A stretch of 64,000 nt of DNA from Sweltsa coloradensis (lineage: Eukaryota; Arthropoda; Insecta; Plecoptera; Chloroperlidae). The notes below the pieces were generated by a model. That model searched no databases and was not told the DNA's origin. It saw nothing but the letters and a program-made list of their open reading frames with translations. The translations under genes and the position numbers were made by a program. The stretch is taken from positions 51,899-115,898 of the forward strand of contig JAMZAV010002003.1 of assembly GCA_024449915.1 (NCBI GenBank), written 5' to 3'. Below are positions 30,827-44,300 of the stretch, piece by piece; the stretch's first letter is position 1, and every line of letters begins with the position of its first letter.

Positions 30827-32664
30827 TAGCCATATTTACATTATTTTTTTGTGTTGAGGGAATCATTACCTCATCTGCATTATTAAGCTTTTAATAATTT
30901 TGATAACAGCCCCCTTGTGTAACCGATTGTTGTTTCTGCGCACGAGATTTTAAAAATAATTCAAAATTCAAAAATTTTGTTTTGCAGGTAGCAGTAGGGC
31001 CTAACCTGATTATATACCATGCTGTATCCACCTTGAATGTCTACACGCATAAACAATACATGTGCCATTCAACATGGTGGATAATATATTATTATTTATG
31101 ATCATAGGCGTCCGATTCGTCGTAAAGTACTATCTATTGTTCTGCCGTTTTCAAAGATACGATATAAGTACGAAGTTAAAGTAATATCATTAGTACTTTG
31201 TACGTTTTACGGGCGCAAATGGGTTGGAGGTAATGCAGTGATGCATACATTTTTAAATCACTGTTTTAATGTAGGGGACATAATTTAATCAATAGGTCTG
31301 GATGACCACTTTCGCCGACATCGCGTGGTCAACACTGTGAACCTGATTTGTGTATTAGCCTTGCGAACAGCATTATCGATCGATGGAAGCCTACTAGACT
31401 ATTGGATGTCATTAATATTATTTAGGGGGCTTTGCATGAGTCAGTGTCTAGAAGGCAGATATAAGAAAAATAACTTTCTAAAGCCTAGGACCTTTCTGAA
31501 TTCTGTAAAACCTTAGGTCTTGGTCTCGATTTACGTCATGAATTACGTCATCAATCACTCTGTTTCATCCGTGACGTCACAAGTAGCTCTGAATAGTCAC
31601 TCACACAATCGAGACTGATTGAAATCAAGTAATAAGAATAAGAATCGAAAGTGCACACTAGATTCAGGTCTTGATCATGGCAGACGTTATTGACGTGTAT
31701 TTACATACCGTTTCCATATCAAATTTGATTCTGTACTATTTATTTTAATATTATTACTAACATTTAATAACTTACTTGGCTACTCAACGTGATTTGGAAG
31801 TGTTTTATTTCGATCATCTCCCGAGGCCGCCATGTTCTAGTAATGAGAATGAGACTAGTGTGGTATTTTCAACGAGACCAAGATCAAGTAATAATTTAAA
31901 AATGTCTTAATTCATATTTTAAAAGTTTTTAAAATTAAAATTCTCAGATGATAAATTCCTTTGTTCGGATATAACATAAAAGCAAAATTCCTATTCCTCC
32001 TAATATTTTGGGCACATTTTCAAAATCATGTTTTTTTCTTCATAATAAGCTAAAAATACATGTTTCTAAAATGTAAACACTAATGGTCCCTTTTCACATT
32101 CCGCATCACCAGTATTATAATCGTAAATTGATGCATGGGGGCCGGCAGGAATATTGGCGGGGGGATGGGGGCAAAAAATGCAATTTGTATTTTCATTGGG
32201 CAAGCACAGGGGGTTTGGTAAGCGGACCCCCCCAACAATAGCACCACAGGCAAATTGTTTGAAAATCAGGTTTTTAGAATGCGTTTGGTGGGTTTTAGAA
32301 AAAAGTAGTGGGCTGAATACGATACCAAAAAAATTTAATATTTGTGCAGTCGATACTCGGAACTAGAAAACCACTAACGAGTCTAGATCGCTTGAGGCCA
32401 GCTAGCCGAGCGTGATAAACACGTCACTGCAACTTAATGGGGTATTGGACTGAAGTAGGCAGGCTTAGTTTTGTTGATATACGCCTCGGACTAGATGAAA
32501 GTGAAACAGGTCCAGTGTAAGCCTGACCAGAACCCATGGGAGGACTACAGTGTTGTCACTTGTCTGTATGATAGAACTAAGTGTCCCCAATTGACAGAGA
32601 AAAATAAAAGTAGGAACTCTCCGATCTCCCGATAAGTTCATTAAATATATTAATATTATTTATA
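30827..32664. other. Intergenic between the two host genes, nothing recognised
   Basis: AT-rich sequence with no supported coding exon, and no known repeat of this window was found in it. Short reading frames here lack splice context or family resemblance. Confidence 0.3.
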
Positions 32665-33805
32665 CTAGGAAAACGCTAAAGTCCCGCCGCGTTGATGGAT
32701 GAGCGTGATTGTAAGTTTTTAGTTTGCGTGGGACCACTTTTCCTTTGCAAGTGCTTTGTGAATGCATTGTAGGTGACTGTTGTCAAGTTTCAATTGTTTC
32801 TTGTTAGTTGTTATTATAAACCTCAAAAAACACATTTTAAAACCTTTATTTCTATGCATTCTGGCTAACTTTGTCAACTTTTGCAACTTTTTCTTACAAA
32901 AGGTACTACATCACCATAACCGTAATGTCCATGTGAAATATGAACGTTGTTGCCCCACCCGTTTGGTCAAAATCGGCCTAAATGTGACGAAAATATCGCA
33001 CTTAAAGTAAAAAAACTCATATTAAAACCTTTATTTCTATAGATTCTAGCTAACTTTTTCAACTTCTTCTTTCAAAAGGTACTACATCACCATAACCTTA
33101 ACGTCCATGTGAAATATGAACGTTGTAGCCCCACCCGTTTGGTCACAATCGGTCCGAATGCGACGAAAATATCGCACTAAAAATCGAAAAACTCATATTA
33201 AAACCTTTATTTCTATGGATTCTAGATAACTTTTTCAACTTTTTCTTTAAAAGGGTACTTCAACACCATAATCTTAATGTCCATGTGAAATATGAACGTT
33301 GTAGCCCCACCCGTTTGGTCAGAATCGGCCCAAATGTGACGAAAATATCGCACTAAAAATCGAAAAAAATCGTTAAAGTACGATATTCATGAGAAATATT
33401 TCTTCGATTGTACCCAAAAACAATACACCTCTAAGTTCAGAGAAAACGAAGGTCCCCTCAAATTTTCATCAAGATCGCATATGCCGTTTGCCCGGAATCG
33501 AGCGAACAAACAGACAGAAAAACAACAAAAACATTGGAGCTAAATTTTTTGGGGGGTCAGTGAAATTGAAGTTTTCGTTAAAGTACGATATTCATGAGAA
33601 ATATTTTTTCGATTGTACCCAAAAACAATACACCTCTAAGTTCAGAGAAAACGAAGGTCCCCTCAAATTTTCATCAAGATCGCATATGCCGTTTGCCCGG
33701 AATCGAGCGAACAAACAGACAGAAAAACAACAAAAACATTGGAGCTAAATTTTTTGGGGGGTCAGTGAAATTGAAGTTTTCGCTTCGCTCGCTACGCTCA
33801 TCCAA
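32665..33805 (-). mobile_element. HINE-like element, family A, copy A5
   Basis: Reversed copy: CTAGGAAAACGC at the left and GCTACGCTCATCCAA at the right. Two internal duplications enlarge it. The unit cctttatttctat...atgaacgttgtagccccac is present three times (about 32840-33370). A block of about 203 bp (cgttaaagtacgatattcat...) is present twice, at 33371 and 33574, almost unchanged. T flanks on the element strand. Non-coding. Confidence 0.87.
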
Positions 33806-33810
33806 TTATG

Positions 33811-35300
33811 TAATAACGCATTTCGCCGGTTAAAATTTATTTTTTCCTTAAATCCAGGGGGGCAAGCGTCCCCCTCTTGCCCCCCCCCCTCTTGGCGCCT
33901 ATGCAATGATGGATTACATTTTAGTCACTAAAAGAACAAAAAAGCATCAATAGGAGGCAAGGTTTAAACAGAGGACCTTCTACTGCAGAAGTAGAAATAA
34001 ATCCACTAGACTAACAACCGAAATATATTTTTTACTAAATATGTAATTTTGTCATTATTGTCGTAATTTTAAATTTATTTTCATACATTTTATTTTTTGT
34101 GATCCTCAAGCTGCATATGATATTTAAGAGATGAAATAATTTCAGATTTTATCGCATTTTGCAGACGTCAATTCTATACAAATAGGATTCGAAAAAGAAA
34201 ACGTAAAAGCAGTGAAAGAAACATGGAATTGTAAACGTGGAATTAACTTCCGAGTATGTTATTTTTCTTCTCAATTTACATTGGGACATACCGGTAGTGT
34301 TGTTTATTTTGTTCCGATTCGATTTATCGACGAATTTCATTTTATGTCGAGCATTGTATCCTCAACATATGTTCATAGGGCAATTTTCCTTGCGAGTTTA
34401 GAAGAGCACTTTGTTTTGAACCATGTGGTGAGGCTATTTACATATTAAATTGTCCTAAATCAATAGAAGCTCGTAAGAGTTTTATATGCTTCGTTTAACT
34501 TAACATTCGTTTCACCTCAGTCGCATTTTCTGCGCCATCGAGTAAAGTTGATAACTGTATTTGGTCTAGTTTGTGCAACAGTTTTCATTATTATAATAAT
34601 TAATATCACAAATACACTGGTTTTTAGTAAATTTGAATTACATTGTTGTAGGTTATTATTTTAAAAATCTTCTTAACGTGATATAACATGCGACACGCGA
34701 CTGGCATTACAATTTTTGCTACATTCTGTTCTACAATAAACCGTATACAGTAATACACATTTCACATTAATGAGTGAATGTGTTTAAACTATAGTGAAAC
34801 ATTAACGTTTAACAAATTTGTTTTTGATTGGAGTTTTCTGAAATGCTGTATTGCGTTTATTGCGGAGTTTTCTTTTAGTATTGCAAATAGCCAATTCGAC
34901 TGCTTGCTGTTCCAAAGTAAATTTTTCACTATTTAAATGTTGGTATTGAATTAAAATCGCAAAAAAATGACATTTTAGTTGAAATATTTTATAGTTTAAG
35001 CAGTTGTTGGTTTAAAAAATACGTTATACAAAATTTTATTGCAAAATTATTATCGTTTTCCTAACACAATACAACCATAAAATGTGTACGATTACAAACT
35101 AATTGCGAGTTTATCAATAGTTGAGATTGTAAATATAATTATAATTTATATAATAGGTAAGTTAAAAACGTAACCATTTCCATTATATAAGATGTAATAT
35201 TTTATTTTAAGGAGATATACGAAATTAGTAATATTGAACATGTTTTCAATATATTAGGGAACGTGACAAAATAATCTAAAACATTATAAGATTGCAACTG
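33811..35300. other. Upstream of the receptor gene, little recognised
   Basis: A C-run lies near 33886-33892. An antisense tRNA-like string lies at about 33960-34020 (gaggaccttctactgcagaa). The rest is AT-rich with no recognised gene. Promoter elements for the receptor gene are not identifiable. Confidence 0.3.
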
Positions 35301-35308
35301 CCTCCAAC

Positions 35309-35372
35309 ATGGATCGCCGCACACTTCCAATGCATACCATGAAGAGGAACATCAAAATGCTGTACTTCCAAG
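35309..35372 (+). CDS. Odorant receptor exon 1
   Basis: ATG at 35309 opens MDRRTLPMHTMKRNIKMLYF, then a GTAAGA donor in phase 1. The next exon starts at phase 1 and reads GLWSEP, recreating the typical receptor N-terminus in which a basic amphipathic stretch runs into GLW. The exon is separated by 8.8 kb from exon 2. The call rests on phase, donor quality and the GLW join. Confidence 0.7.
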
Positions 35373-38300
35373 GTAAGATACATAATAATTATTGAATACA
35401 TTACGCTAAAACAATAATGCGTTTACTCATTATTAATGTTTTTTTTGTTTCTTTTTTCGTTTATATCATTTCGTTATAAAAACTTATTTAAATTCTAGAT
35501 CAAAAAATAAAACTAAGATTACCGAAATTTCCACAAAGTAGCAAAAAGCAATTACATCAGACCACACCAGAGCAGACAGGTTTTTTGCCTTTTACAGCCT
35601 CGGAGAGGTAACCAGCTGGAAATTTCATAACATAATGCAGACAGTCCCAGGACTCTCCCATAGAAATGGATTCTTTTTCAAAACATGTCGGAACACCCTT
35701 AATTAAACAAATTACCAAACTCTTAATTTGTATTTTTGTATTTTTTTCTTGATTTCTTTAATACATCTAAAGTTACTAACGTATTGACCTAATTTTATTT
35801 TTAGAATATATAATTATATTGTATCTAACTATATTGATGTCATTTTGTATTTTCGTAAAATTTTATATGCAAAACATTAAAAATTGATAGAAGAAAATCG
35901 TAACACCGCAATTTCAACTCGATCACAAGCCACAAAAAAATTCCAAAAAATAACGAGTATCAGCAATCGATGGGCACAAACTTTCTCTACAAAACTATGT
36001 CTTACATATTTCGTTTACGTAAACTTCGTCGCAATGATTGTTGCACTGTTTGTGAGACAGTATTCACAGCCGACGCCTTTGCAGGCTGTGCGCTTATGGC
36101 GTAGAACGGACTCTTAACCAGCGATAACCAAGCGAATCTCGACCGCTTTGACCTCACAGAGCTAAGAACAATCGCGGCCACACATGCAATGGTACTCAAT
36201 GCGTGTTTACAGGGTGATGGCAACTAAAATAATTCAATATATTTTTTATGAAAAGCTACAAGGATTATGATCATTATATATATGTTTTATATATAGTATA
36301 ATATATTAAAGTTCATCATTATAAAAACATACAACATTTGACTTGAAATGTATAATGATAAAAATTGTACAAATCTATGTAAGAAAATAATATAATTTGA
36401 AGATGACAGTTATTACTTGAAAGTGCGAACTTTTTTTTCTTTTGTATATTTAATTTATTTTAATTAATTTAACTTTAATATAATTTATCCAACTGAAAAA
36501 TAAATTGTTGTCTTACTATACAAAGTTGTTGTGACTCCTCCTTTGAAAACCAGTTTTTAACTGAATAGGATAGACGTTTAATAAATAAATATATAATAAA
36601 TAACATATTACTATTCCAAACTTTGTTAAACTACACTGATCATTGTTTTGTCTGCATCTATGTGATTAGTTTTATTTAGTTGTCCTCCTTCGTAATTTGT
36701 AAATCAGTTTTTATAACTGAATAAGAAAGACTTAAAATAATTCAAATAAATAATATGTGAAGGTAGATAGGGTGTCTTCCTATATTTACAATACACAGTG
36801 TAGAAATAGAAACATAATTGTAATTATAAAACTTTTAAAAGTCTCGCTACCCGTTGATGACATTTTTTATTTATCGGGTTGTTTCGTAGCGGCGGTAGTG
36901 ATATCTTTCTGTCGACGTTTCGAAGACCATATTATCTTCTTCTTCAGGACTTGAAATATGATATATGAAGTTTGTGAAATTCCTCTTGTTTCTTGTTATT
37001 GTATTTTTCTATTGTTATTATTACAGTTTTTTGATTGGTTAACCTAAATAAGCTTCCTAAATTCACTGTCAGATTATCATTTGCTAGACAACTTTCCTAT
37101 TTCGTAGTCTTCCATCCCAGACATCTTCCTCTTGAACCGGCACAATCCCTTGGACTGGATCTATGATAACTTCCTCAATAGGGTTGATTTTTTTACACTG
37201 TATTGTTTCTAGTTTAGTGACTGACTTTAGAACAGGATCCCATGCATGGCTGAGGACAAAACAGTGATCCCTGTTGAAGTTGTTGGGATGTTTTTGGATG
37301 AGCGTAGCGAGCGTAGCGAGCGAAGCGAAGATTCCATTCTACTACACTGGAGAAAAAAATCCGGAATGTTTTTTTTTCTTTTTTTTTTCTTTTTGTATTT
37401 TTGTCTGTTTGTCCGCACGATTCCGGCTAAACCGATACTCCGATTGAGATGAAATTTTATGGAGGCCTTCGAAATCTCTGAACTTAGAACTGCCACGTTT
37501 TTGAGAGCAATCAGAAAATTATTTCTCATGAAAATCGCAATCTTACGATTTTTTTCGATTTTTTAAAAATTTCTTTGACTTATAACACCTACATGCTTTA
37601 TCCGATTTTAATGATTTTTGCACAGAACCTTTATTTTATGAATTAAGATATTCTTGTGAAATTTGAGCTCAATTGAAAAAATATTTATCATAAAAATCGA
37701 AATTTTACGGGTTTTTTCGTTTTTTAAACAATTCTTTGACTTATAACACCTATACATGCTTTATCCGATTGTAATGATTTTTTCGCAGAACCTTAATTTT
37801 ATGAATTTATATATTAGTGTTAAATTTGAGCGCAATCGAGAAATTATTTCTTATAAAAATCGCAATTTTACGATTTTTTTTAACAATTACGATTAATAAA
37901 TTAAAAAATTAAAGTTAATTTTTAATTTAATTTAATTTAATTTAATTAAATTTAAAAAAATTCTCAACTTAGTAATGATTTTTCCACAGAACAACAGAAA
38001 ATTCGCATAACACATGGCAGCTCAATGCACCAATTACGCTCATCCAACAACGCGGCGGGACTTAAGCGTTTTCCTAGTTTAATTTCTATTGCCTCCCTAA
38101 CTACTCGTGGCACTGCTGAATCTACCTTTAACAAAACTGACGTTTGATCAAATAGAATTTTATGATCCAATTCTAATGCGTGATCAGCTACAGCAGACAG
38201 GCGTTGATGTCTTTGCAAATCATTTACTCCTCTATCATCTCGAATCGCCTTTGCTGCTAAACCCAGTCGTATGTGTCGTTCATGCTCCTTTAATCTGGTT

Positions 38301-41300
38301 GATATTTTTTCCCGGTCTCTCCAGTATACACATCTCCACATTCACATGGTACCTTGTAAATTCCACGACTGTCAAATTTATTAGAATCCTTAACGGGTCG
38401 AATGAAAGAGCTTATTTTCCTATCTGTACAGAAACTTGTCTTGATGTTCTTTTTTCTCAGTAACATATATATCATATTTCAAGTCCTGAAGAAGAAGATA
38501 ATATGGTCTTCGAAACGTCGACAGAAAGATATCACTACCGCCGCTACGAAACAACCCGATAAATAAAAAATGTCATTATTGTAATTGTTATAAACATTTA
38601 TAAAATAACAATACATTTGAATCTTTATTGACTAAGATTATTTAAGTTGTGTGTAGCAATAATCAACTATAAACGATGGGGGTCTGACAGTGGCACCTTT
38701 CAATATGCTTATATGTGTGACAGCAATTGTTCCTCTAGTGCATTCCAAAGCGAACTGAGAGTACCTCAGGCTACGCAAACTAATTCCTTTCCCCAGCCGA
38801 TGTTGGACATCCCCATAGCCTAGAGTAGCTGATCGTTAATGTATCCAGAGTAAGGACTCGTAGTACATGCTTTATCCGATTTTAATGATTTTTTCACAGA
38901 ACCTTAATTTTATGAATTAAGATATTCGTGTGAAATTTGAACGCAATCAAATAATTATTTCTTATGAAAATCGCAATTTTACGATTTTTTTCTTTTTTTA
39001 AATTACGATTAATTTAAAAAAGTTATTTTTTTATTTAATTTAATTTAATTTTTTTTTAAATCTTCGAATTAAAAAAGATTTTTTTCACAGAACAACAGAA
39101 AATCCGCAGAATTTATGGCAGCTCAATGCACCAATTACGCTCATCCAACAACGCGCCTGAAAAAGCATTTGCGAAGCTTCCTAGAAGCCTCCTATATCCA
39201 GAAAACCGTTTCACAAAATTTAATTTTGCACTAGCTGTGCTTGCTACACTGTTGTCAAAAAAACGAGATATAATGGCCGATAGTGAGATTATGTCCCGAC
39301 CAATTTTTTTTTTTTAATTCGCTGTTTTATTAAAGGTACTCTTTTATTCAGCCAATTCCATGGACTTCCAAAGTTTTGACCATACCCTGATTACAATAGC
39401 CTTAAATAAATAAATTCGAATTTATAGTCTACCGCTCATTCACGCAACTGATTTTTAGTGAAGTCAGATCTTTTAATTTAACGAGGAACGAATCAATTTT
39501 TATTTATTTATGGACAGTCACCATTGTTATAATACATAAGTTATACAAAATATAAATCATTGTAGATTGTGTCGCCTAACAACAATATAAAAATATAGAT
39601 CAAAGTATACAGTGACAACACAACATGTACATACAGAAACACAGCTATAGATACTATACTGTATACATAGTGATGAATAAAATGTCAATGCGTTTTTAAT
39701 GTTAAGCCTTGTCGGCACCACCGATACGAACCCACTATATTTTGTAGTCGAAGCAGAGAAATTCATATGAAAGCAAGCCACTGTCAGGGTGGTCAGGTTG
39801 TATAATAGGCTTTTTAGCTCCGTGAATTAAATAAAGAACTTTCGTCGTCTATGCGTCCAGTTTAAAGTAACTTGCTTGATAATGGAAATAGCATGCACAA
39901 GAGTATGTAGCACAATTGTCCCCTGCTATCTAATTATGTAAATTCAAAGAATAATCAAGCTGATTAATAAGTAATTAATGTGTTTTAATTAATTACTCTG
40001 GTAATTAGTGGTGTGAAGAGGCTAATAACTAGCCAAGGTGGTGTGATAGGTCACAAGGATCATAGTGGAATGATCAAATTTCAATATTATTTGCAGTAAT
40101 TAGTGGTATTTGGAAATGAACTTCTTTAAACTCATTAAGGACATTAACAGAAGATTTCGTTCATATAAAGTAGATAAATGGAAAGTCATGGGGAGAACTA
40201 AGAGATAGCCGCTTAGTTGATTAATTTTGATAATGATTTGAGAGAGTAATTAGCATTTTAAGTTGATTGTTGGGTACAAAATTACCCCATGCAACTCTTT
40301 ATCCTTGACGTTAGAAGAACGCATGGCTGCGGAAATAGTGCCCCAGGCACCATGGCCTACGTGCCAAACTGCAACATATCCAGCAGCTAAGGGATGGTAG
40401 AAACTTCCACAACTAAGTTTACACTGTTCAGAAGTAAAGAAGTGACCAAACCAAGGACACGACAGGCAGATCCAACTAGCACACGCACAACAGGTTTCCT
40501 AGGGGGACCTTACCTTGAACAGACTAACAGTGCTGTTAGAGGGATGTGGGAGGAGCTAGGTCGAGGGGAAATAACCGAGGTTTTAAATAGAGGATGCAGG
40601 GCTTTTTCGGGGCAGATACACGCGATTGGAAGTAGCCCTCTGCCAATCTTCGTCATGACTGTGCATAATTAAAACTTATAGGCTTCCTGGCCTCGAGAGG
40701 AAGCGGTGCAAGTGTTTAGTTCGCCATGTTTGTGTATTTCCGTGATTAACTTGTGCAACCAGTGTGTTCTCGTGATTAAGTAAAAAGTATCATCAGTGTT
40801 GGGTCAGTTCTTTTTTAAAATGAACTTTTTAAAAGTTCAGTTCAAAGTTCATCATTATAAAAACATACAACATTTCGGTTTTAAATAGAGGATGCAGGGC
40901 TTTTTCGGGGCAGATACACGCGATCGAAAGTAGCTCTGCCAATCTTCGTCATGACTGTGCATTAAAACTTATAGGCTTCCTGGCCTCGAGAGGAAGCGGT
41001 GCAAGTGTTTAGTTCGCCATGTCTGTGTATTTCCGTGATTAACTTGTGCAACCAGTGTGTTCTCGTGATTAAGTAAAAAGTATCAATCATACAAAAGTGT
41101 TTTTGTTTATGATGAAGTGTGTTGCTAAACGTCACCTGATCGCTCAACCACGTGAGTTCCCCCCCCCCCCCCCCCCCCCCCCCTACACTATTACAATGGG
41201 ATTACATCGACAGTAACTTACAAGATTCCCGATTCTACAGCACAAAGGATTATACAGCACCATATCAACACGATGAGTACGAAACAGAACATTAATATTT

Positions 41301-44300
41301 TGGTGGACCCGTTACTCAATGTTGAGTAAAGGTGTTTGGAGGTCAAAGTGACACGGGGAATTCAAATATTAATTAAGAGCTCTACTAGGTAGTTAGAAAC
41401 ATGGTTGTGTAATTTGTGTTTTCATTTTAATTATACAACGGAAACTTAATTAACTGTTCTAATTGTCGATTGAATCCTAGCAAATCCTATTCACTATGCC
41501 TATAAGTGCTGTTATTTTTTATTATTCTGCTGTGGACATTTTGTGAGAGACCGGCTGACAATTCTGAGGGCAGGGCGCAATAGAACCAGGTTTGTTTTGT
41601 TTGTGTTGATTTCTATTATGGTTGTAATAGTCCTTGTTTAGCATACTGGATACTAATTACTTTGAACCAGAACTCCTGAAGTTCAATCTTTGATTTTGAT
41701 TCAAGATTTGCATTTTGAGATAATTAATTGCTCTAATTAATTTATTGTAATTGTTGCATAATTAGTGGAAGTAAGTAGGAACATTACAAGTAAGACGATA
41801 AAAACAAAGCAGACAAAGACGCATCGGCGGATTTTTTTCACTGAAAATCAGTTATATAACTGAGTGGGTAGACTCCAAATAAAATTTATTTATTTATTTA
41901 TTTATTTAAAGAACGGTCATGCGAATACGGGTCAATCTCAATATTGTGATGGTTTGTAAAGTTGGTTTATTCATGTTTCCTATGCCGAAGGTTCCGGGCT
42001 TAAATCCACAGGCTATGTTTTCTTTTTACTTCATTCGATTTGGTATAAGAACAATAATATTTTGCTGATTTCTTTAGATTAGAACCGCCCTTATCACCTT
42101 GGCACGTATAATACTTTGTAAGTCTCCCTCTGAAGTCATTTACTGTTTTCCATCGGTTATAAATAATAAAATGTGTCATTATTGAGTCAATTACGAAATA
42201 AAAATATATTTTACTCGGGATTCAAACGCACGTGCGTGTCAAATATACGTAAATGTGTTCCACTTGTTGTACTACTGTGAATGAATACGATTTTTTTTCC
42301 TTTTTTTTCTTTTAATTTAAATATTTTATTAGTTGGGATATGGCTCTGAGTTGGGAAGGGTAAAATCGTTGTCAGACCTCAATAAACTTTATGATCGAAA
42401 AGGTAGTTTACAACATGGCCATTGAACGAAGGAAGGAATCGGAGAACAGGCAACAATAACACATGGACCTTAACTAAATTTTATCCATTGTTGAGATACA
42501 AAGTGACCATCGACGGACGCGTCGGGTATGGGTATGAGGCAGCTGCTAAGGGTTGTCGCGTGTAGTCGTAAAATAGACCATCCTAGAAGCTGAGGGTTTT
42601 CTACCTGCTGTATTCTCTTCCTATTCTATTGTTCTATTTATTTATTGATATTTTTTTGTTTAATTGCAAATATCTAATAACGTTGTTAAAATATTAAGCG
42701 TGCGTCTTGAATTTCATTTTTTGGACGAAATTCTACGATAAAAACTGACTGAGTTACGGATAATGCTTCTATAATATATTTTGATAATATTATTTAGTAA
42801 TATAATAATATTTATATATTTCAGTCAGTTTTGATCGTAGACACTAGGGAAAAAACGCATTTCATAATTCAAGCTATACATTTGAACCACGTTATTAAAT
42901 ACATGCAATTATAAAAAAAATTCACTGAATAAATTATTTTCATCACAATAGATTTGAAATGTGTGGAGGCAGGTAGAAAAAAAACCATGTTCGCTCCCAA
43001 GTTCGGTCACGCGAAAAAAGGTGGAAAGGGAAAAATGCAGACAATAGACGGGACGACCGATCCCTGTCTCGTCCGCCAATGGTCACTTTGTATCTCAATG
43101 ATTTTTAGCTGGAACCCCTTTTTAGACGACACAAAGAAAGTTGGGACTAGCCAAACTGTTTTTCATTTGGAAGCAATGCCAAAACAGCTACTTTCAGTTG
43201 ACTAAAAAATGTACGTTCAAAGCGGTCGAGATTCGCTTGGTTACCGCTGAATAAGAGCCCGTTCTGCGCCGTAAGCGCACAGCCTGCAGAGGCATCGGCG
43301 GTGAGTACTGTCTTACAAACAGTGCAAAATCAAAGTGTAAGACATTTTTTTTGTAGACAAGGCTTGTGCCCATCGATTGCTGCCACTCTCTATTTTTTGG
43401 GATTTTTTTTGTGGCTTGTGATATAGCTGTTGAAAATGCGGTGTTACGATTTTTGGCGATTTTCTTCTATCAATTTTTAATGTTTTGCGTATTAAATTTT
43501 ACGAAAATACAAAATGCCATATCAATATAGTTAGTAACAATAGAATTACACATTCTCAAAAAAAAATCGATCAATATGTTGGTAACTTTAGATGTATTAA
43601 AGACAACAAGAAAAAATACAAGAAGAAGAAGTTGATAATTTTTTTAAGGGTGTTCCGACAAGCTTTTTGAAATCCATTTCTATGGGAGTATCCTGGGACT
43701 GTCTGGATCATGTTCTGAAATTTTCAGCTGGTTACCTCTCCATGGCTGTTAACTTCTTTATTTGAAGAGCTTGAGCTTGTCGTCGCTCGGATTATATGTG
43801 ATTTCGATCATTTTATATACATATTTATTGTTATTATTGTTGATTTAGTTATTTTCTAAGGGGGTGTATCTACTTAGAATAAGCACCGGCCACTGGCCAG
43901 CCAAGCTCGACACCTAATCTTCATTATCATTCTCTTGAAGCGACATCATTCTAACTACTTTTTCCTGTCCTCCCATTCACCTATTTCTCCAACTTCTGCC
44001 CACTCCCCTCCTATATCCAACTACATCTGACAACTGCCTCGTGGTTCCACTCCACTCCTCTCAATCACCAACATAAATACCTGTTTCGGGATTCTGTTTT
44101 TCCAATTCTTCTCACAACATATTAATGCACTTATTTGTACGCACTGTTCCAGGTCTGTGGTCCGAACCCTCCAGCCCTGACCTTGACTTCTACCTGCAAT
44201 TCTTCAATCCCAAAATGGCTGCCATGCTCATGCGGCGACCTAACCTGCGAACAACGCTCAAGGTCATTCGTAACATCTACCCTTGGACGATGATATTTCT

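Noticed and set aside
34212..34448. 78-codon open frame upstream of the receptor gene
   Set aside because: No recognisable domain, no good splice or start context, and AT-rich composition like its surroundings.
44125..44152. ATG at 44125 as the receptor start
   Set aside because: A branch-like motif, pyrimidine run and CCAG follow it, and the upstream 64-bp exon joins in phase to make the usual N-terminus ending in GLW. It is kept only as a weaker alternative.
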